Virus record (IMG/VR): IMGVR_UViG_3300020147_000027 | Span: 1 to 23,329 of that record | Reading direction: 5' to 3' (one strand) | Source of the DNA: a virus | DNA length: 23,329 nucleotides | Shown: positions 11,724-19,979 of the stretch, piece by piece | How positions within the stretch are numbered: the stretch's first letter is position 1 | How the letters are laid out: each line of letters starts with the position of its first letter | The notes under the pieces: generated by a model | What the model was told of the DNA's origin: nothing | What the model saw: only the letters and a program-made list of their open reading frames with translations | The model's database searches: none | Position numbers and translations under genes: made by a program

Positions 11724-12281
11724 ATGCAACTCCGCGATGCTGGATTGGAATTCGAAGAAGCGTGTCTGGATATTCCCGAAATGGCGGCGCTGCCGAATGA
11801 CCGCACCCGGGAATTTGTGTGGTTGTACGCGCACAACGGCCAGAACGTAAAACGCGCCGCGCTCGAGTGCGGATATAGCGAGCGCAATGGCTGGCTCTTA
11901 ATGAAGCGCCAAGACGTCACCGAGGCGCTGCAGGCGATCGCGAAGCGGCTCATGCACGGCGGCGTGGTGCTGGCGATCAATATCGCCATGAGCATCATGG
12001 AGGATCCGACCAAAAAGGACAGCGACCGCCTCAAGGCGGCGCAGCTCGTGATGGACCGCGGCGGCTTCGGCCCGCAGTCCAACCATCACGTCAAGGTCGA
12101 AAGGGTGGACAGCCCCGAGGAGCGCATGGAGCGGGCGATCGCGCTCAGCCAAAAGCTCGGCGTCCCCCTCGAGAAATTGGTTGGCCCCAACCGCCTGCCG
12201 GCGATCGAGGGCGGTGAGCTACAGGTTGCAGATGAGACGAGCGCGGCGCGCGGCGCGCAGGATGAGGAGTTCGACATATGA
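11724..12281 (+). CDS. terS: Terminase small subunit
   Basis: The product has 185 residues, and ATG 11724 follows AAAGGA. Residues 24-70 (PNDRTREFVWLYAHNGQNVK, RAALECGYSERNGWLLMKRQ, then DVTEALQAI) follow the terminase small subunit pattern: an N-terminal HTH starting with FV..Y..G.N...AA..AGYS. A central helical region used for oligomerisation follows (MSIMEDPTKKDSDRLKAAQL, VMDRGG). The C-terminus is acidic and Ala-rich, as expected for the part that contacts the large subunit. It recognises the packaging site and hands DNA to TerL. It is directly upstream of terL with an ATGA overlap, which confirms the role. Confidence 0.88.
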   Translation: MQLRDAGLEFEEACLDIPEMAALPNDRTREFVWLYAHNGQNVKRAALECGYSERNGWLLMKRQDVTEALQAIAKRLMHGGVVLAINIAMSIMEDPTKKDSDRLKAAQLVMDRGGFGPQSNHHVKVERVDSPEERMERAIALSQKLGVPLEKLVGPNRLPAIEGGELQVADETSAARGAQDEEFDI

Positions 12282-13705
12282 AGCTGAGCCCCGCCGAGGA
12301 GAAGCTATTGGCCGAGCTCGTGGACGGCGCCACGTATGACAAGTGGGCCTTTTTCCAGCCCTACCCCAAGCAGAGCGAGTTTTTTACGAACGGCACGTAC
12401 TGCCGCGAGCGCCTGCTGATCGCCGGCAACCAGCTCGGCAAGTCGGAAGCCGGCGCGTTCGAAGTCGCGTGCCACCTGACCGGCGACTATCCGCCGTGGT
12501 GGAAGGGCCGCGTATTCGACAAGCCCGTGAAGGGGTGGGCGGCCGGCGTCAAGGCGAAGGATGTCCGCGACGTCGCGCAGAAGAAACTGTGCGGTGAGGC
12601 CGGCGTGGATGCGCTGTTCGGCACCGGCTACATTCCGAAGGAGCGATTTTGCGACAAGCCCTCGCTGTCGCGCGGCGTCACGGATGCGTTCGATACGATT
12701 CAGGTGCGCCACAAGTCGGGCGGCGTGTCGGTGCTGCGCTTCAAATCGTACGAGGAAGGGCGCAAGGGCTGGCAGGGTGAGACGCTCGACTTCGTGTGGT
12801 TTGATGAGGAGCCGCCGAGCGACCTGTACTCCGAAGGCTTGACGCGCACCGCGGCGACCAAGGGCTTTGTGTTTGTGACGTTCACGCCGCTCATGGGCAT
12901 GTCGGACGTCGTGCGCCGCTACCTGTCAGAGCCCTCGCCCACGCGCCGCGTCACCACGATGACGATCTACGATGCGCTCCACTACACCGATGAGGAGCGC
13001 GCCGCCAAGATCGCGGAGTATCCCGCCCACGAGCGCGAGGCGCGCGCGATGGGTGTGCCGATGCTCGGATCCGGCCGCGTGTTTCCATATCCCGACGAAA
13101 TGATAATGGAGCCACCAATTGTGGAAGTGCCGGCGTATTGGGTGAAACTGTGGGGCATAGACTTCGGCATTGCTGAGAGCCACGCTTTCGCGGCGGTGCT
13201 CATGCTGTGGGATAAAGACAATGACGTGATCCACATCCATCGCGCTTTCAAAATGTTTGGACAATTGCCAGATCGCCACGCCGCGCAGATAGCGGCAATT
13301 GCTGCAGCGGTGCCGGTGGCGTGGCCACACGACGGGCACAAGAGTGGGATTGGCGACGGCAAAGCCGTGGCCTCGCTCTATAAGGCGCAGGGGCTGCGAA
13401 TGCTGGCCTCGCACTCGACATTCCCCGAGGGCGGCTATTCCCCGGAGGCCGGCGTGAAGGAGCTCGAGCAGCGCATGAATTCCGGGCGCTTCAAGGTGGC
13501 CGCGCACCTGTCCGACTGGTTTGAGGAATTCCGCTTCTACCACCGCAAAGACGGCCTATTGGTGCGGCAAATGGATGACCTAATGAGCGCCACGCGGCAG
13601 GTGATAATGGCCAAAAGATATGGGCAAGCAGTGGGGTTGGGCGGGGCATTTGTTCGGCCAAAGTCAAGCCCTATTGCGCAGGACGTGGATTTTGATGTAT
13701 TCTAG
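12278..13705 (+). CDS. terL: Terminase large subunit (ATPase and nuclease)
   Basis: This 475-residue packaging motor starts at ATG 12278, overlapping the terS stop, behind GAGGAG. The ATPase part shows Walker A AGNQLGKS (K55), Walker B LDFVWFDEEPP (D176, E177) and the coupling motif VTFTPLMG (residues 200-207). The RNase H-like nuclease begins at WGIDFG (D295), with acidic residues further on, DDLMSATRQVIM near the end as the third. The length is typical for this class. The enzyme cuts concatemeric DNA and pumps it into the procapsid through the portal encoded downstream. Confidence 0.95.
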   Translation: MKLSPAEEKLLAELVDGATYDKWAFFQPYPKQSEFFTNGTYCRERLLIAGNQLGKSEAGAFEVACHLTGDYPPWWKGRVFDKPVKGWAAGVKAKDVRDVAQKKLCGEAGVDALFGTGYIPKERFCDKPSLSRGVTDAFDTIQVRHKSGGVSVLRFKSYEEGRKGWQGETLDFVWFDEEPPSDLYSEGLTRTAATKGFVFVTFTPLMGMSDVVRRYLSEPSPTRRVTTMTIYDALHYTDEERAAKIAEYPAHEREARAMGVPMLGSGRVFPYPDEMIMEPPIVEVPAYWVKLWGIDFGIAESHAFAAVLMLWDKDNDVIHIHRAFKMFGQLPDRHAAQIAAIAAAVPVAWPHDGHKSGIGDGKAVASLYKAQGLRMLASHSTFPEGGYSPEAGVKELEQRMNSGRFKVAAHLSDWFEEFRFYHRKDGLLVRQMDDLMSATRQVIMAKRYGQAVGLGGAFVRPKSSPIAQDVDFDVF

Positions 13706-13741
13706 GGTTGCAACTACCCATAAAACTCGAGGGCGGATTAG

Positions 13742-14047
13742 ATGAAATTCATTTCGGAATTGAACGTGAACGATCCGGCTGACGCCGAGGAAATGCGCCG
13801 GCATGTGTTCGGGCAGCACTATCGGACTGACGCCAAGGGGAACCCGATCGAGGCGTGCGCGCTGACACCCGAGTACGTCAAGCTGCACCCGGATCGCGGC
13901 GAGGCTCACTGCCAAGCTGTGCGTAAGCAGTGGGGCGAGAAGGCCGAGGCATACGAGCGTAAGCGCCTCAACCTGCCCAAGACGAACAACAGCCCGCTGG
14001 CGTTCGGTGGGGCTGACGTCGGCGTTGAAGCCGGAGCTGAAATCTAA
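13742..14047 (+). CDS. Hypothetical protein between terminase and portal (101 aa)
   Basis: The product (MKFISELNVNDPADAEEMRR...) has a highly charged helical start, a segment HVFGQHYRTDAKGNPIEACA, then a helix QAVRKQWGEKAEAYERKRL and a Gly/Ala-rich end. ATG 13742 has a modest Shine-Dalgarno (GAGGGCGG). I do not recognise the family. Its place between terL and the portal, and the TAATG coupling to the next gene, suggest a late gene, perhaps a virion or assembly factor. Confidence 0.65.
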   Translation: MKFISELNVNDPADAEEMRRHVFGQHYRTDAKGNPIEACALTPEYVKLHPDRGEAHCQAVRKQWGEKAEAYERKRLNLPKTNNSPLAFGGADVGVEAGAEI

Positions 14048-14202
14048 TGACCGGCGCCAGCGCGCGAGGAATGGCAATGACCGGTGCCGCGTCCGACTTG
14101 GGGCTCGGCGCCGATCTGGTCACGCGCGTGCAGGAGCACACGGAGAAGCTGCGTAAGAAGCGCAGCGTGAGCGTAGCAGCGGATGAGTTGGGGTTGAGCT
14201 GA
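14047..14202 (+). CDS. Small conserved-type late phage protein (51 aa)
   Basis: The ATG shares a base with the previous stop (TAATG), and the stop shares a base with the next ATG (TGATG). The product MTGASARGMAMTGAASDLGL then reads GADLVTRVQEHTEKLRKKRS. The start motif AAMDLGLGD...Q..D.TEE.RKK is one I associate with a tiny protein found just before the portal in many podovirus-type phages. The function is unknown. The second half is a basic helix. Confidence 0.7.
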   Translation: MTGASARGMAMTGAASDLGLGADLVTRVQEHTEKLRKKRSVSVAADELGLS

Positions 14203-14549
14203 TGGCTGGTGCAATCAACTACGATCTTGGACTGCGTGCGTATGCGGCACCGAAGGCGGCCACGCCTCCGAATTGGAACGCCAACGACGGCGCGTTCAAG
14301 GATCTGTACCCGGGCGTGGAAACGCTGAGCGAGGGCATGTGGGGCTTCAAGGGCGCGGATGAAGTCGCCAAGCTCAATCAGGAATGGTTTGCGGATCAGA
14401 AGAAACAGGCCAAGCCGCAGATGCAGTTTGGTCGCCCCGGCTGGCCGTCGAGCTTCATGGCCTCCGGTGTGCGTAATGGTCAGAGTGGCTTCACATCCGG
14501 TTGGGCCGGTGCTGGTGCAGCAGCCTCGCTTGGCATCAAAGGATTTTGA
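14202..14549 (+). CDS. Hypothetical late protein (115 aa)
   Basis: The ATG overlaps the previous stop (TGATG). The product (MAGAINYDLGLRAYAAPKAA...) is Gly/Ala/Trp rich with low predicted order: TLSEGMWGFKGADEVAKLNQ, GRPGWPSSFMASGVRNGQSG and a Gly-Ala tail ending SLGIKGF. Small flexible proteins of this type stand between terminase and portal in related phages. A structural or assembly role is likely but unproven. No catalytic motif is seen. Confidence 0.68.
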   Translation: MAGAINYDLGLRAYAAPKAATPPNWNANDGAFKDLYPGVETLSEGMWGFKGADEVAKLNQEWFADQKKQAKPQMQFGRPGWPSSFMASGVRNGQSGFTSGWAGAGAAASLGIKGF

Positions 14550-14551
14550 GT

Positions 14552-16279
14552 ATGGCAGAGAGCCGCAGCCGTGAGATTACGCGCTACGAGGGGATGAACC
14601 CGCGCCAGATCGATGACGCCGAGCAGAACTTGGTGGACATGATTACGCGCGAGTTCAATCAGCTCGCCAGCTATCGCAACATGGGTTTCGCTGAGCAGTG
14701 GGAAGAATGCGCTTCGCTCATCCTGCCGTCTGCTCGAGGCACGTTCTTTTACGGCAGCACCACCACACCGGGCGAGAAGAAAACGCAGCTTCAGGTGGAT
14801 GCCACCGGCATGATGGCGCTGCACCGGTTCGCAGCGATCTGCGACAGCTTGCTGACGCCGCGCAACATGATGTGGCACGCGCTCGAGGCGGACGATCCGT
14901 ACGTGATGAAGGATCGCGCCACGCGCCTGTGGTTTGAGGAAACGCAGCGCATCCTGTTCAATCACCGCTATGCGCCGACCGCGAACTTCAGCTCGCAAAA
15001 CCAAAACAATTTCCAATCGCTCGGTGCCTTCGGCAACATGAGCATGTATATCGATCCGTTCGATGGTGCCGGTGGCGGGCTCCGCTACAAGGGCTGTCCG
15101 CTCGGTGAGACGTTCTGGCGCGAAAACCATCAAGGGCTGATCGACGGCTGCACGCGCTGGTTTAAGCTGAAGGCGTGGCAGGCCGAGCAGAAGTGGCCCG
15201 GCCGGCTCCCGCAGGTTCTGCAGCAGGCTCTCAAGTCGGGCTCCGTGCAGGACTTCGATTTCCTCCACAGCGTCATGCCGCGCGATGACTATGACCCGCA
15301 AGCGCCTGACGAGCGCCGGTTCCGCTACCGCTCGGCCTACGTCTGCGTCGCCGGCAAGTGCCTCATGTGGAAAGAGGGCGAGCCGATGGAGAGCGGCTAT
15401 CGCTCATTCCCCTACGCGCCCGGCCGCTACGATCAGGCGCCAAACGAGGCATATGGCCGTGGCCCCGCCATGATGGTGCTGCCGTCGCTCAAGACGCTCA
15501 ATGCGCAGAAGCGCACCTTCCTGAAGCAAGGGCACCGCGCCGCGGATCCTGTGCTGCTGTCGGCCGACGACGGCATTATGAATTTCTCGATGCGCCCGGG
15601 TGCGATGAACAAGGGCGGCATGACTAACGATGGCAAGCCCCTCGTGGGCATCCTGCCGACCGGCGACATTGCGACGAATGAAAAGATGATGGACATGGAA
15701 AAGGGCCTCATCGCCCAGGCCTTCCTCATCGATCTGTTCCAAATCCTCACCGAAACGCCGCAGATGACCGCGACCGAGGTTATCGAGCGGACGCACGAAA
15801 AGGGCATTCTTTTGGCCCCAACAGTTGGGCGGCAGCAATCCGAATATCTAGGACCGATGATTGATCGAGAGTTGGATGTGCTGGCCGCCCAAAACCTTTT
15901 GCCCCCAATGCCGCCGCGCCTCGCGGAAGCCGCGGGATCCTACAAGGTTGTCTATACGTCGCCGCTTTCGAAGGCGCAGCACGCACAGGAAGTCGCCGGC
16001 ACGCTGCGCGTGATGGAGAACATCCGCGAGATTGTTGCCATCACGGGCGATCCCTCGCCGTTCGATCGCTTCGATATCGACACGTTCGTGGCGGACGCCG
16101 CGCGCATCGGCGGCACGCGCGAGAGCTGGATCGCAACCGATGAGGCCATGCAGGCGAAGCGCGAGAACCGCGCGGCTGCTCAGCAGGCGCAGCAAGACGT
16201 GCAGTCGCTTCCGGGCAAGGCGGCAATCATGAAGGCGCAGGCGACTGTCGCCAAGTCACAACCGCTCGGAGGCCGATGA
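14552..16279 (+). CDS. Portal / head-to-tail connector protein
   Basis: This 575-residue product starts at ATG 14552 with AAAGGA upstream, two bases after the previous stop. It shows the head-to-tail connecting protein pattern of T7-like and BPP-1-like podoviruses. The start REITRYEGMN...R..W EECASLILPS comes first, then LHRFAAICDSLLTPRNMMWH near residue 100. FGNMSMYIDP lies in the middle, and RGPAMMVLPSLKTLNAQKRT near residue 310. The helical end has TATEVIERTHEKG and LGPMIDREL. It forms the ring through which DNA enters and leaves the head. Codon use matches its neighbours. The C-terminal Gln-rich tail (AAAQQAQQDVQ) is typical too. Confidence 0.93.
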   Translation: MAESRSREITRYEGMNPRQIDDAEQNLVDMITREFNQLASYRNMGFAEQWEECASLILPSARGTFFYGSTTTPGEKKTQLQVDATGMMALHRFAAICDSLLTPRNMMWHALEADDPYVMKDRATRLWFEETQRILFNHRYAPTANFSSQNQNNFQSLGAFGNMSMYIDPFDGAGGGLRYKGCPLGETFWRENHQGLIDGCTRWFKLKAWQAEQKWPGRLPQVLQQALKSGSVQDFDFLHSVMPRDDYDPQAPDERRFRYRSAYVCVAGKCLMWKEGEPMESGYRSFPYAPGRYDQAPNEAYGRGPAMMVLPSLKTLNAQKRTFLKQGHRAADPVLLSADDGIMNFSMRPGAMNKGGMTNDGKPLVGILPTGDIATNEKMMDMEKGLIAQAFLIDLFQILTETPQMTATEVIERTHEKGILLAPTVGRQQSEYLGPMIDRELDVLAAQNLLPPMPPRLAEAAGSYKVVYTSPLSKAQHAQEVAGTLRVMENIREIVAITGDPSPFDRFDIDTFVADAARIGGTRESWIATDEAMQAKRENRAAAQQAQQDVQSLPGKAAIMKAQATVAKSQPLGGR

Positions 16280-16809
16280 TGCGTTGGGTAATCCACGTTG
16301 CCGTTTGCGCGATACTGGCGGCGGGCTTCCTGCAGTTGCCGGCGATCGCCAAGGATTGGTCGCTCAGCGCTATGCACGGCGGCCCGCGCTCGGAAGTCAT
16401 GTATCGGTCGGCGCCCCGGTGGCGTGAGGCGCATGAGACGCGCCAGCTTCGGCGCCGGCATCATCGCCCGTACCGCGACACGCGATGGACGGATGCCGAC
16501 AGCGAGATTGAGTACCGCATGCGCGATGACCGCAAGCGCTTCGGCTGCGTGGCCGAGCGTGTCAAGGGCCTCGGTACTCAATGGGTCGGTAAGGCCGGCG
16601 CGCTCGAGGCGGCGAAAAAGGATTGGATGGAGCACGTTCGCTATTACCACGGCGAGACGTTCTTGGACCTCGATAACGCCGATCACTTCCGTGCGCGCTG
16701 CTCGCGCGTGTCGATTGGCGAAGTCGTCGGACAGGTGACATATCGCTGCGAGATGGTGGCGACGCCGTGCAAGGGTGACATGCTCGATGGGGCTGAGGCG
16801 GCGAAATGA
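16276..16809 (+). CDS. Secreted (signal-peptide) protein of unknown function
   Basis: The ATG at 16276 overlaps the portal stop; the next ATG at 16279 is an alternative. Residues 1-26 (MMRWVIHVAVCAILAAGFLQ then LPAIAKD) are a clear Sec signal peptide with a likely cleavage after AIA. The mature 150 residues begin with a very basic stretch (RREAHETRQLRRRHHRPYR is its flavour) and hold four cysteines (in FGCVAE, ARCSRV, YRCEMV and TPCKG), fit for disulfides in the periplasm. The fold is not recognised. It is unusual between portal and scaffold genes, and a moron-type gene is possible. Confidence 0.72.
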   Translation: MMRWVIHVAVCAILAAGFLQLPAIAKDWSLSAMHGGPRSEVMYRSAPRWREAHETRQLRRRHHRPYRDTRWTDADSEIEYRMRDDRKRFGCVAERVKGLGTQWVGKAGALEAAKKDWMEHVRYYHGETFLDLDNADHFRARCSRVSIGEVVGQVTYRCEMVATPCKGDMLDGAEAAK

Positions 16810-17141
16810 GCGTTGTCGATTTCGCGCAGGATCTTGTTGACGAGGGCATTACCTATGCCCGCGAAACGGTGGCGAGCGCCTTCCGCAAAACGATTGCCTA
16901 TTTGACCACGCGCAAGCGCGCATACCAGATCGTGTTCACGTCAAACGCTGGGCAGATTGTGCTCGCGGATCTGGCCAAGTTCTGCCGCGCTGAGCAGACG
17001 TGTTTCGACATGGATCCGAGATTGCACGCTGCGCTCGAGGGCCGGCGTGAAGTGTGGTTGCGTGTGTGCTCGCATTTGAACCTCAACCCCCAAGAATTGT
17101 ACGCCCTCTATAGCGGGCACAAATTGACAATCGGAGAATAG
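16806..17141 (+). CDS. Bbp19-like phage protein
   Basis: The product has 111 residues and starts with an ATGA overlap. The core YQIVFTSNAGQIVLADLAKF, CRAEQTCFDMDPRLHAALEG and RREVWLRVCSHLNL resembles the Bbp19 family named from Bordetella phage BPP-1. Its signature is Y..VF....G..VL.DL..FC......F..D......EGRR.V...I...L. These proteins stand between portal and scaffold in BPP-1-like podoviruses, as here. Their function is not established; a virion or assembly role is inferred from synteny. Confidence 0.75.
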   Translation: MSVVDFAQDLVDEGITYARETVASAFRKTIAYLTTRKRAYQIVFTSNAGQIVLADLAKFCRAEQTCFDMDPRLHAALEGRREVWLRVCSHLNLNPQELYALYSGHKLTIGE

Positions 17142-17143
17142 CG

Positions 17144-18091
17144 ATGAAGTTCGGTTTTGAAGTGCTGCGCAATTTGGATGCTGGCGGCGGCCAGGGCGGC
17201 GGTGCTGCGGGTGGCCAGGGCGGCGGTGCCGGTGGCGATGCTGGCGGCGGCCAGAGTGGTGGCGCTGGTGGTGCTGGTACGGGCGGCGCGGCCGGTGCTG
17301 CGGGCACGCCTTGGTACAAGGATAAGGCTGACGAGCGCATTGTCGGCACATGGCAGAACAACTTTCCGCAGCATGTGAATGATCCCGCTGCGCTGGCGAT
17401 CGCGGCCACCAACTCGTGGCTCGAGGCGCAGAAGCATCTCGGCGTGCCGGCCGATCAGATCGTGCGCGTGCCGACCAAGGCCGACGACGCGGCCGGGTGG
17501 GAAGCCCTGCACAAGCGCCTCGGCTGGCCCGGCGATCCGGCCAAATACCAGTTCAAGGACGGCGAGGGCAAAGACGTCGATCCGAACCTCGCGACGTTCT
17601 TGCGCGATACCGCGAACCGTCTGCGGCTGTCGCCGGAATCGGCATCGGAGTTCGGCAAGGAAGTGCTGAAGTTTTCGGAGGCGCAGGCGGCCAATGCCAA
17701 AACCGAATACGAAACCAAGCTCGCAGCCGGCAAGAGTGAGCTCGCCACGAATTGGGGAGCGAACATGGCCGCCAACATGGAAGTCGCTCGCGCAGGCGCA
17801 AATGCGCTTGGCGTGGATCGCGACATGGTTGCGGCCCTCGAGCAGACGATGGGTTACGCCAAAGTGATGGAGATGTTCCGTGTCGTCGGCAGCAAGACGA
17901 CTGAGGGCAAGTTCGTCGGCGGCAGCAAGGAAACCGGCTCTGGCCCCATGTCGCGCGAGGCCGCGATCGCAAAGAAGAACGAGCTGTTCGCGGATCGCGA
18001 TTGGCTGGCGCGGCACGATAAAGGTGATCGCACCGCCGTCAATGAGCTGCGCCAGATCGAAGCGATACTCGCAGCGACGATGGCTGCGTAG
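17144..18091 (+). CDS. Scaffolding / capsid assembly protein
   Basis: The product has 315 residues; ATG 17144 follows GGAG. The N-terminal 50 residues are almost only Gly, Ala and Gln (GGGQGGGAAGGQGGGAGGDA). Then comes WYKDKADERIVGTWQNNFPQ and a domain with WEALHKRLGWPGDPAKYQFK. A long helical part rich in Ala and charge follows (KFSEAQAANAKTEYETKLAA), and the end reads RQIEAILAATMAA. Position before the major capsid gene, helical composition and absence of Cys are typical for scaffolds that build the procapsid and leave before packaging. The Gly-rich head is unusual. Confidence 0.82.
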   Translation: MKFGFEVLRNLDAGGGQGGGAAGGQGGGAGGDAGGGQSGGAGGAGTGGAAGAAGTPWYKDKADERIVGTWQNNFPQHVNDPAALAIAATNSWLEAQKHLGVPADQIVRVPTKADDAAGWEALHKRLGWPGDPAKYQFKDGEGKDVDPNLATFLRDTANRLRLSPESASEFGKEVLKFSEAQAANAKTEYETKLAAGKSELATNWGANMAANMEVARAGANALGVDRDMVAALEQTMGYAKVMEMFRVVGSKTTEGKFVGGSKETGSGPMSREAAIAKKNELFADRDWLARHDKGDRTAVNELRQIEAILAATMAA

Positions 18092-18098
18092 TCGTGTG

Positions 18099-18131
18099 AG
18101 CCCCTGTCTGAAAATTTTTCAGATGGGGGCT
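18099..18131 (+). terminator. 14-bp hairpin between scaffold and major capsid genes
   Basis: AGCCCCTGTCTGAA (18099-18112) pairs with TTCAGATGGGGGCT (18118-18131) over all 14 positions with two central G-U wobbles, leaving a 5-nt loop. No U-tract follows, so it may be a partial terminator, a processing site or an mRNA stabiliser. It lies 8 bp after the scaffold stop. Confidence 0.7.
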
Positions 18132-18275
18132 TGACGCGAAAAGAAACTGGCGGTAGTCGTCAGCCATCCTCTAGGGCTCCATCCCGCGCTACTCGACAAG
18201 GTGGAAGCTAACTAGCCCCCAAGCGATCCTGCTGGACAAGGCTACGGTGTCAACCCTGACAACGTAGGTATGTCC
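18132..18275 (+). promoter_or_regulatory. Long untranslated leader of the major capsid gene
   Basis: No gene is visible here. TTGACG (18131-18136), 17 nt and TAGTCG (18154-18159) make a weak promoter candidate. Pairing GTCAG (near 18158) with CTGAC (near 18255), and GGGCT (near 18174) with AGCCC (near 18213), suggests a folded RNA leader. The only ribosome site is a short TAGG seven bases before ATG 18276. Confidence 0.4.
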
Positions 18276-19190
18276 ATGTCAGCGAACCTCCTCAATCTCG
18301 CAACTACGCAGTACACGACGCGGTTGGAAATGAGGCTCCAACAGCAGACGTCGATCCTGCGCGACAAGATCGAATCCGGCACGCACACCGGCAAACTCGC
18401 TTCCCCCATCCAAACCATGAACCCGGTCAAGGCTCAGCAGCCTGCCGGCCGCTTCGCGCCCCTCAACCGCACCGATACCGACTTCACGCGCCGTTGGGTG
18501 GCCCCCACCGACCGCGATATCACGCAGCTCGTGGACAGCTTTGATGAGCTGCGCACGCTTGATGATCCCAAGTCCAAGTACGTTCCGAACGCCGCTGCGG
18601 CTTTCGCTCGTGCCTGGGATGACGCGATCATCACCGCCGTGACTGCCACCGCGCAGATCGGCACCGACGTCGCCGGCCTCAGCAATGAGACGTTTGACAC
18701 AAGCCTTTACCAGATCAGCTCGAGCTTTGGTGCTGGCGGTGCGGTCGGTATGACCGTCGCCAAGATCATCGAGCTGAAGCGTCTCATGCGCAAGTACCAC
18801 GCGCTCGAGCTGGGCGAGCAGCCCATCTTGGTATGCGGCTCGCAGCAGGAGAGCGATCTGTTCAATCAGGTGCAGGTTGTGTCTACCGAGTTCAACGACA
18901 AGCCCGTGCTTGTCGAGGGCAAGGTCACGCGGTTCCTCGGTTTCGACATCATCTACACCGAGCGCCTCGCGTGGGCTTCGAACGTGCGGACGTGCTTCGC
19001 GTTCGTGCGCTCCGGTCTCTACCTCGGCATCTGGCGCGATCTGCAGAACAAGATCAGCCAGCGTGACGACCTCAGCTCGCAGCCGTGGCAGCTCTACACG
19101 AACGCCACGTTTGGGGCGACCCGTCAGCAGCCCGGCAAGGTGTGGACGATCCCGTGCGCCGACACTTCCGGCGTCGATATCACGCCGTAA
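18276..19190 (+). CDS. Major capsid protein
   Basis: The product has 304 residues from ATG 18276; ATG 18270, two codons upstream, is too close to AGG. The sequence MSANLLNLATTQYTTRLEMR continues QQQTSILRDKIE. It has the typical capsid shape: a helical N-arm, a central RRWVAPTDRDITQLVDSFDE segment, the Ala-rich KYVPNAAAAFARAWDDAIIT, a GSQQESDLFNQVQVVSTEFN loop and the strand-rich end GFDIIYTERLAW. It resembles the capsid protein of BPP-1-like phages rather than T7 gp10, by memory of the LVDSFDELRT pattern. Position after the scaffold and before decoration-like proteins agrees. Confidence 0.88.
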   Translation: MSANLLNLATTQYTTRLEMRLQQQTSILRDKIESGTHTGKLASPIQTMNPVKAQQPAGRFAPLNRTDTDFTRRWVAPTDRDITQLVDSFDELRTLDDPKSKYVPNAAAAFARAWDDAIITAVTATAQIGTDVAGLSNETFDTSLYQISSSFGAGGAVGMTVAKIIELKRLMRKYHALELGEQPILVCGSQQESDLFNQVQVVSTEFNDKPVLVEGKVTRFLGFDIIYTERLAWASNVRTCFAFVRSGLYLGIWRDLQNKISQRDDLSSQPWQLYTNATFGATRQQPGKVWTIPCADTSGVDITP

Positions 19191-19228
19191 TCGGAAGCAA
19201 CCCCCACACCTAGAATTGGAGAGCCACA

Positions 19229-19735
19229 ATGGCTGTTTCAGCACTCAAGTCTGTCCAAGTCACGAACATGGACGCCTCGCCGCCCGTACGCACTACGGCC
19301 GGTCAGAATGCCGAGGGCATCCTTCGCTCGGTCGGCGGCTTCGTTACCGCTGTCGCATCGGATGAGGTTGCTTCGACTTACCGCCTCGCCCGTGTCCCGT
19401 CGAATGCTGTCGTCAAGCAGGTGCTTTTCGAGAGCGAGGCACAGGGCGCCGGCAAGGTCGATCTTGGTGTCTACCGCACCGCTGCCGATGGCGGTGCGGT
19501 GGTCGATGCCGATCTGTTTGCGTCGGCAATCGACTGCGCTTCGCTTGTCGTGCAGGGCGACTACACCAACGAAAGCACGCAGTACGGCCTCCATGAGCGG
19601 AACATGCCGCTTTGGCAGGCTGCGGGCCTCACGTCGGATCCAGGTGGCTTCCTCGATGTCGTGGCCACGGTTGTGACCACGGCAGTGACGACTGGCACCG
19701 GCAGGCTCGGCTGTGTCGTCAACTTCGTACTGTAA
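19229..19735 (+). CDS. Head-associated virion protein (decoration-like)
   Basis: The product has 168 residues; ATG 19229 is preceded by GGAGAG. The segment NAEGILRSVGGFVTAVASDE, the run STYRLARVPSNAVVKQVLFE, the strand VDLGVYRTAADGGAVVDADL and the end GRLGCVVNFVL follow a pattern I know from proteins located right after the capsid gene in many phages. It is a beta-rich fold, usually annotated as structural or hypothetical. Capsid decoration or stabilisation is the likely role; the evidence is the motif and the position only. Confidence 0.7.
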   Translation: MAVSALKSVQVTNMDASPPVRTTAGQNAEGILRSVGGFVTAVASDEVASTYRLARVPSNAVVKQVLFESEAQGAGKVDLGVYRTAADGGAVVDADLFASAIDCASLVVQGDYTNESTQYGLHERNMPLWQAAGLTSDPGGFLDVVATVVTTAVTTGTGRLGCVVNFVL

Positions 19736-19759
19736 GGCGAGAGCTGAGGAGTACGAACA

Positions 19760-19972
19760 ATGGCAGACCGTTTTATCGGCCTCAACCGTGCGCAGGAGGG
19801 CTTCAAACCCTCCGACTTCACGGTGGGCTCGAGCACCGGCAGCACCGACATGGAGCTCCGTTACTCAGACGCCGCGTCATTGACCCGAAAGGACATCGTG
19901 AATGGCCTGAAGGCAATGATCCGCTACGTCGAGAGCAACATGCTTCAGGGCGGTGTGGCGCCGGATCTGTGA
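19760..19972 (+). CDS. Small virion-module protein (70 aa)
   Basis: ATG 19760 follows GAGGAG. The product MADRFIGLNRAQEGFKPSDF continues with TVGSSTGSTDMELRYSDAAS and then LTRKDIVNGLKAMIRYVESN. The pattern of a disordered start, a D.E.R strand and the helix LTR.D....L.A..R is widespread as a tiny gene next to capsid genes. The function is unknown. It is 7 bp before the next gene, in the same transcript. Confidence 0.7.
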   Translation: MADRFIGLNRAQEGFKPSDFTVGSSTGSTDMELRYSDAASLTRKDIVNGLKAMIRYVESNMLQGGVAPDL

Positions 19973-19979
19973 GGCAGCG

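Noticed and set aside
14480-15301. A 273-codon open frame on the minus strand
   Set aside because: It lies opposite the portal gene with its recognisable motifs; no ribosome site and no family match.
17108-18016. A 302-codon open frame on the minus strand
   Set aside because: It is the mirror of the scaffold gene and has no independent support.
18132-18275. tRNA or tRNA-like gene in the capsid leader
   Set aside because: No cloverleaf with T-loop GTTC and matched acceptor stem can be drawn on either strand.
18279-19244. A 321-codon open frame on the minus strand
   Set aside because: It lies opposite the major capsid protein; composition is typical for a GC-rich shadow.
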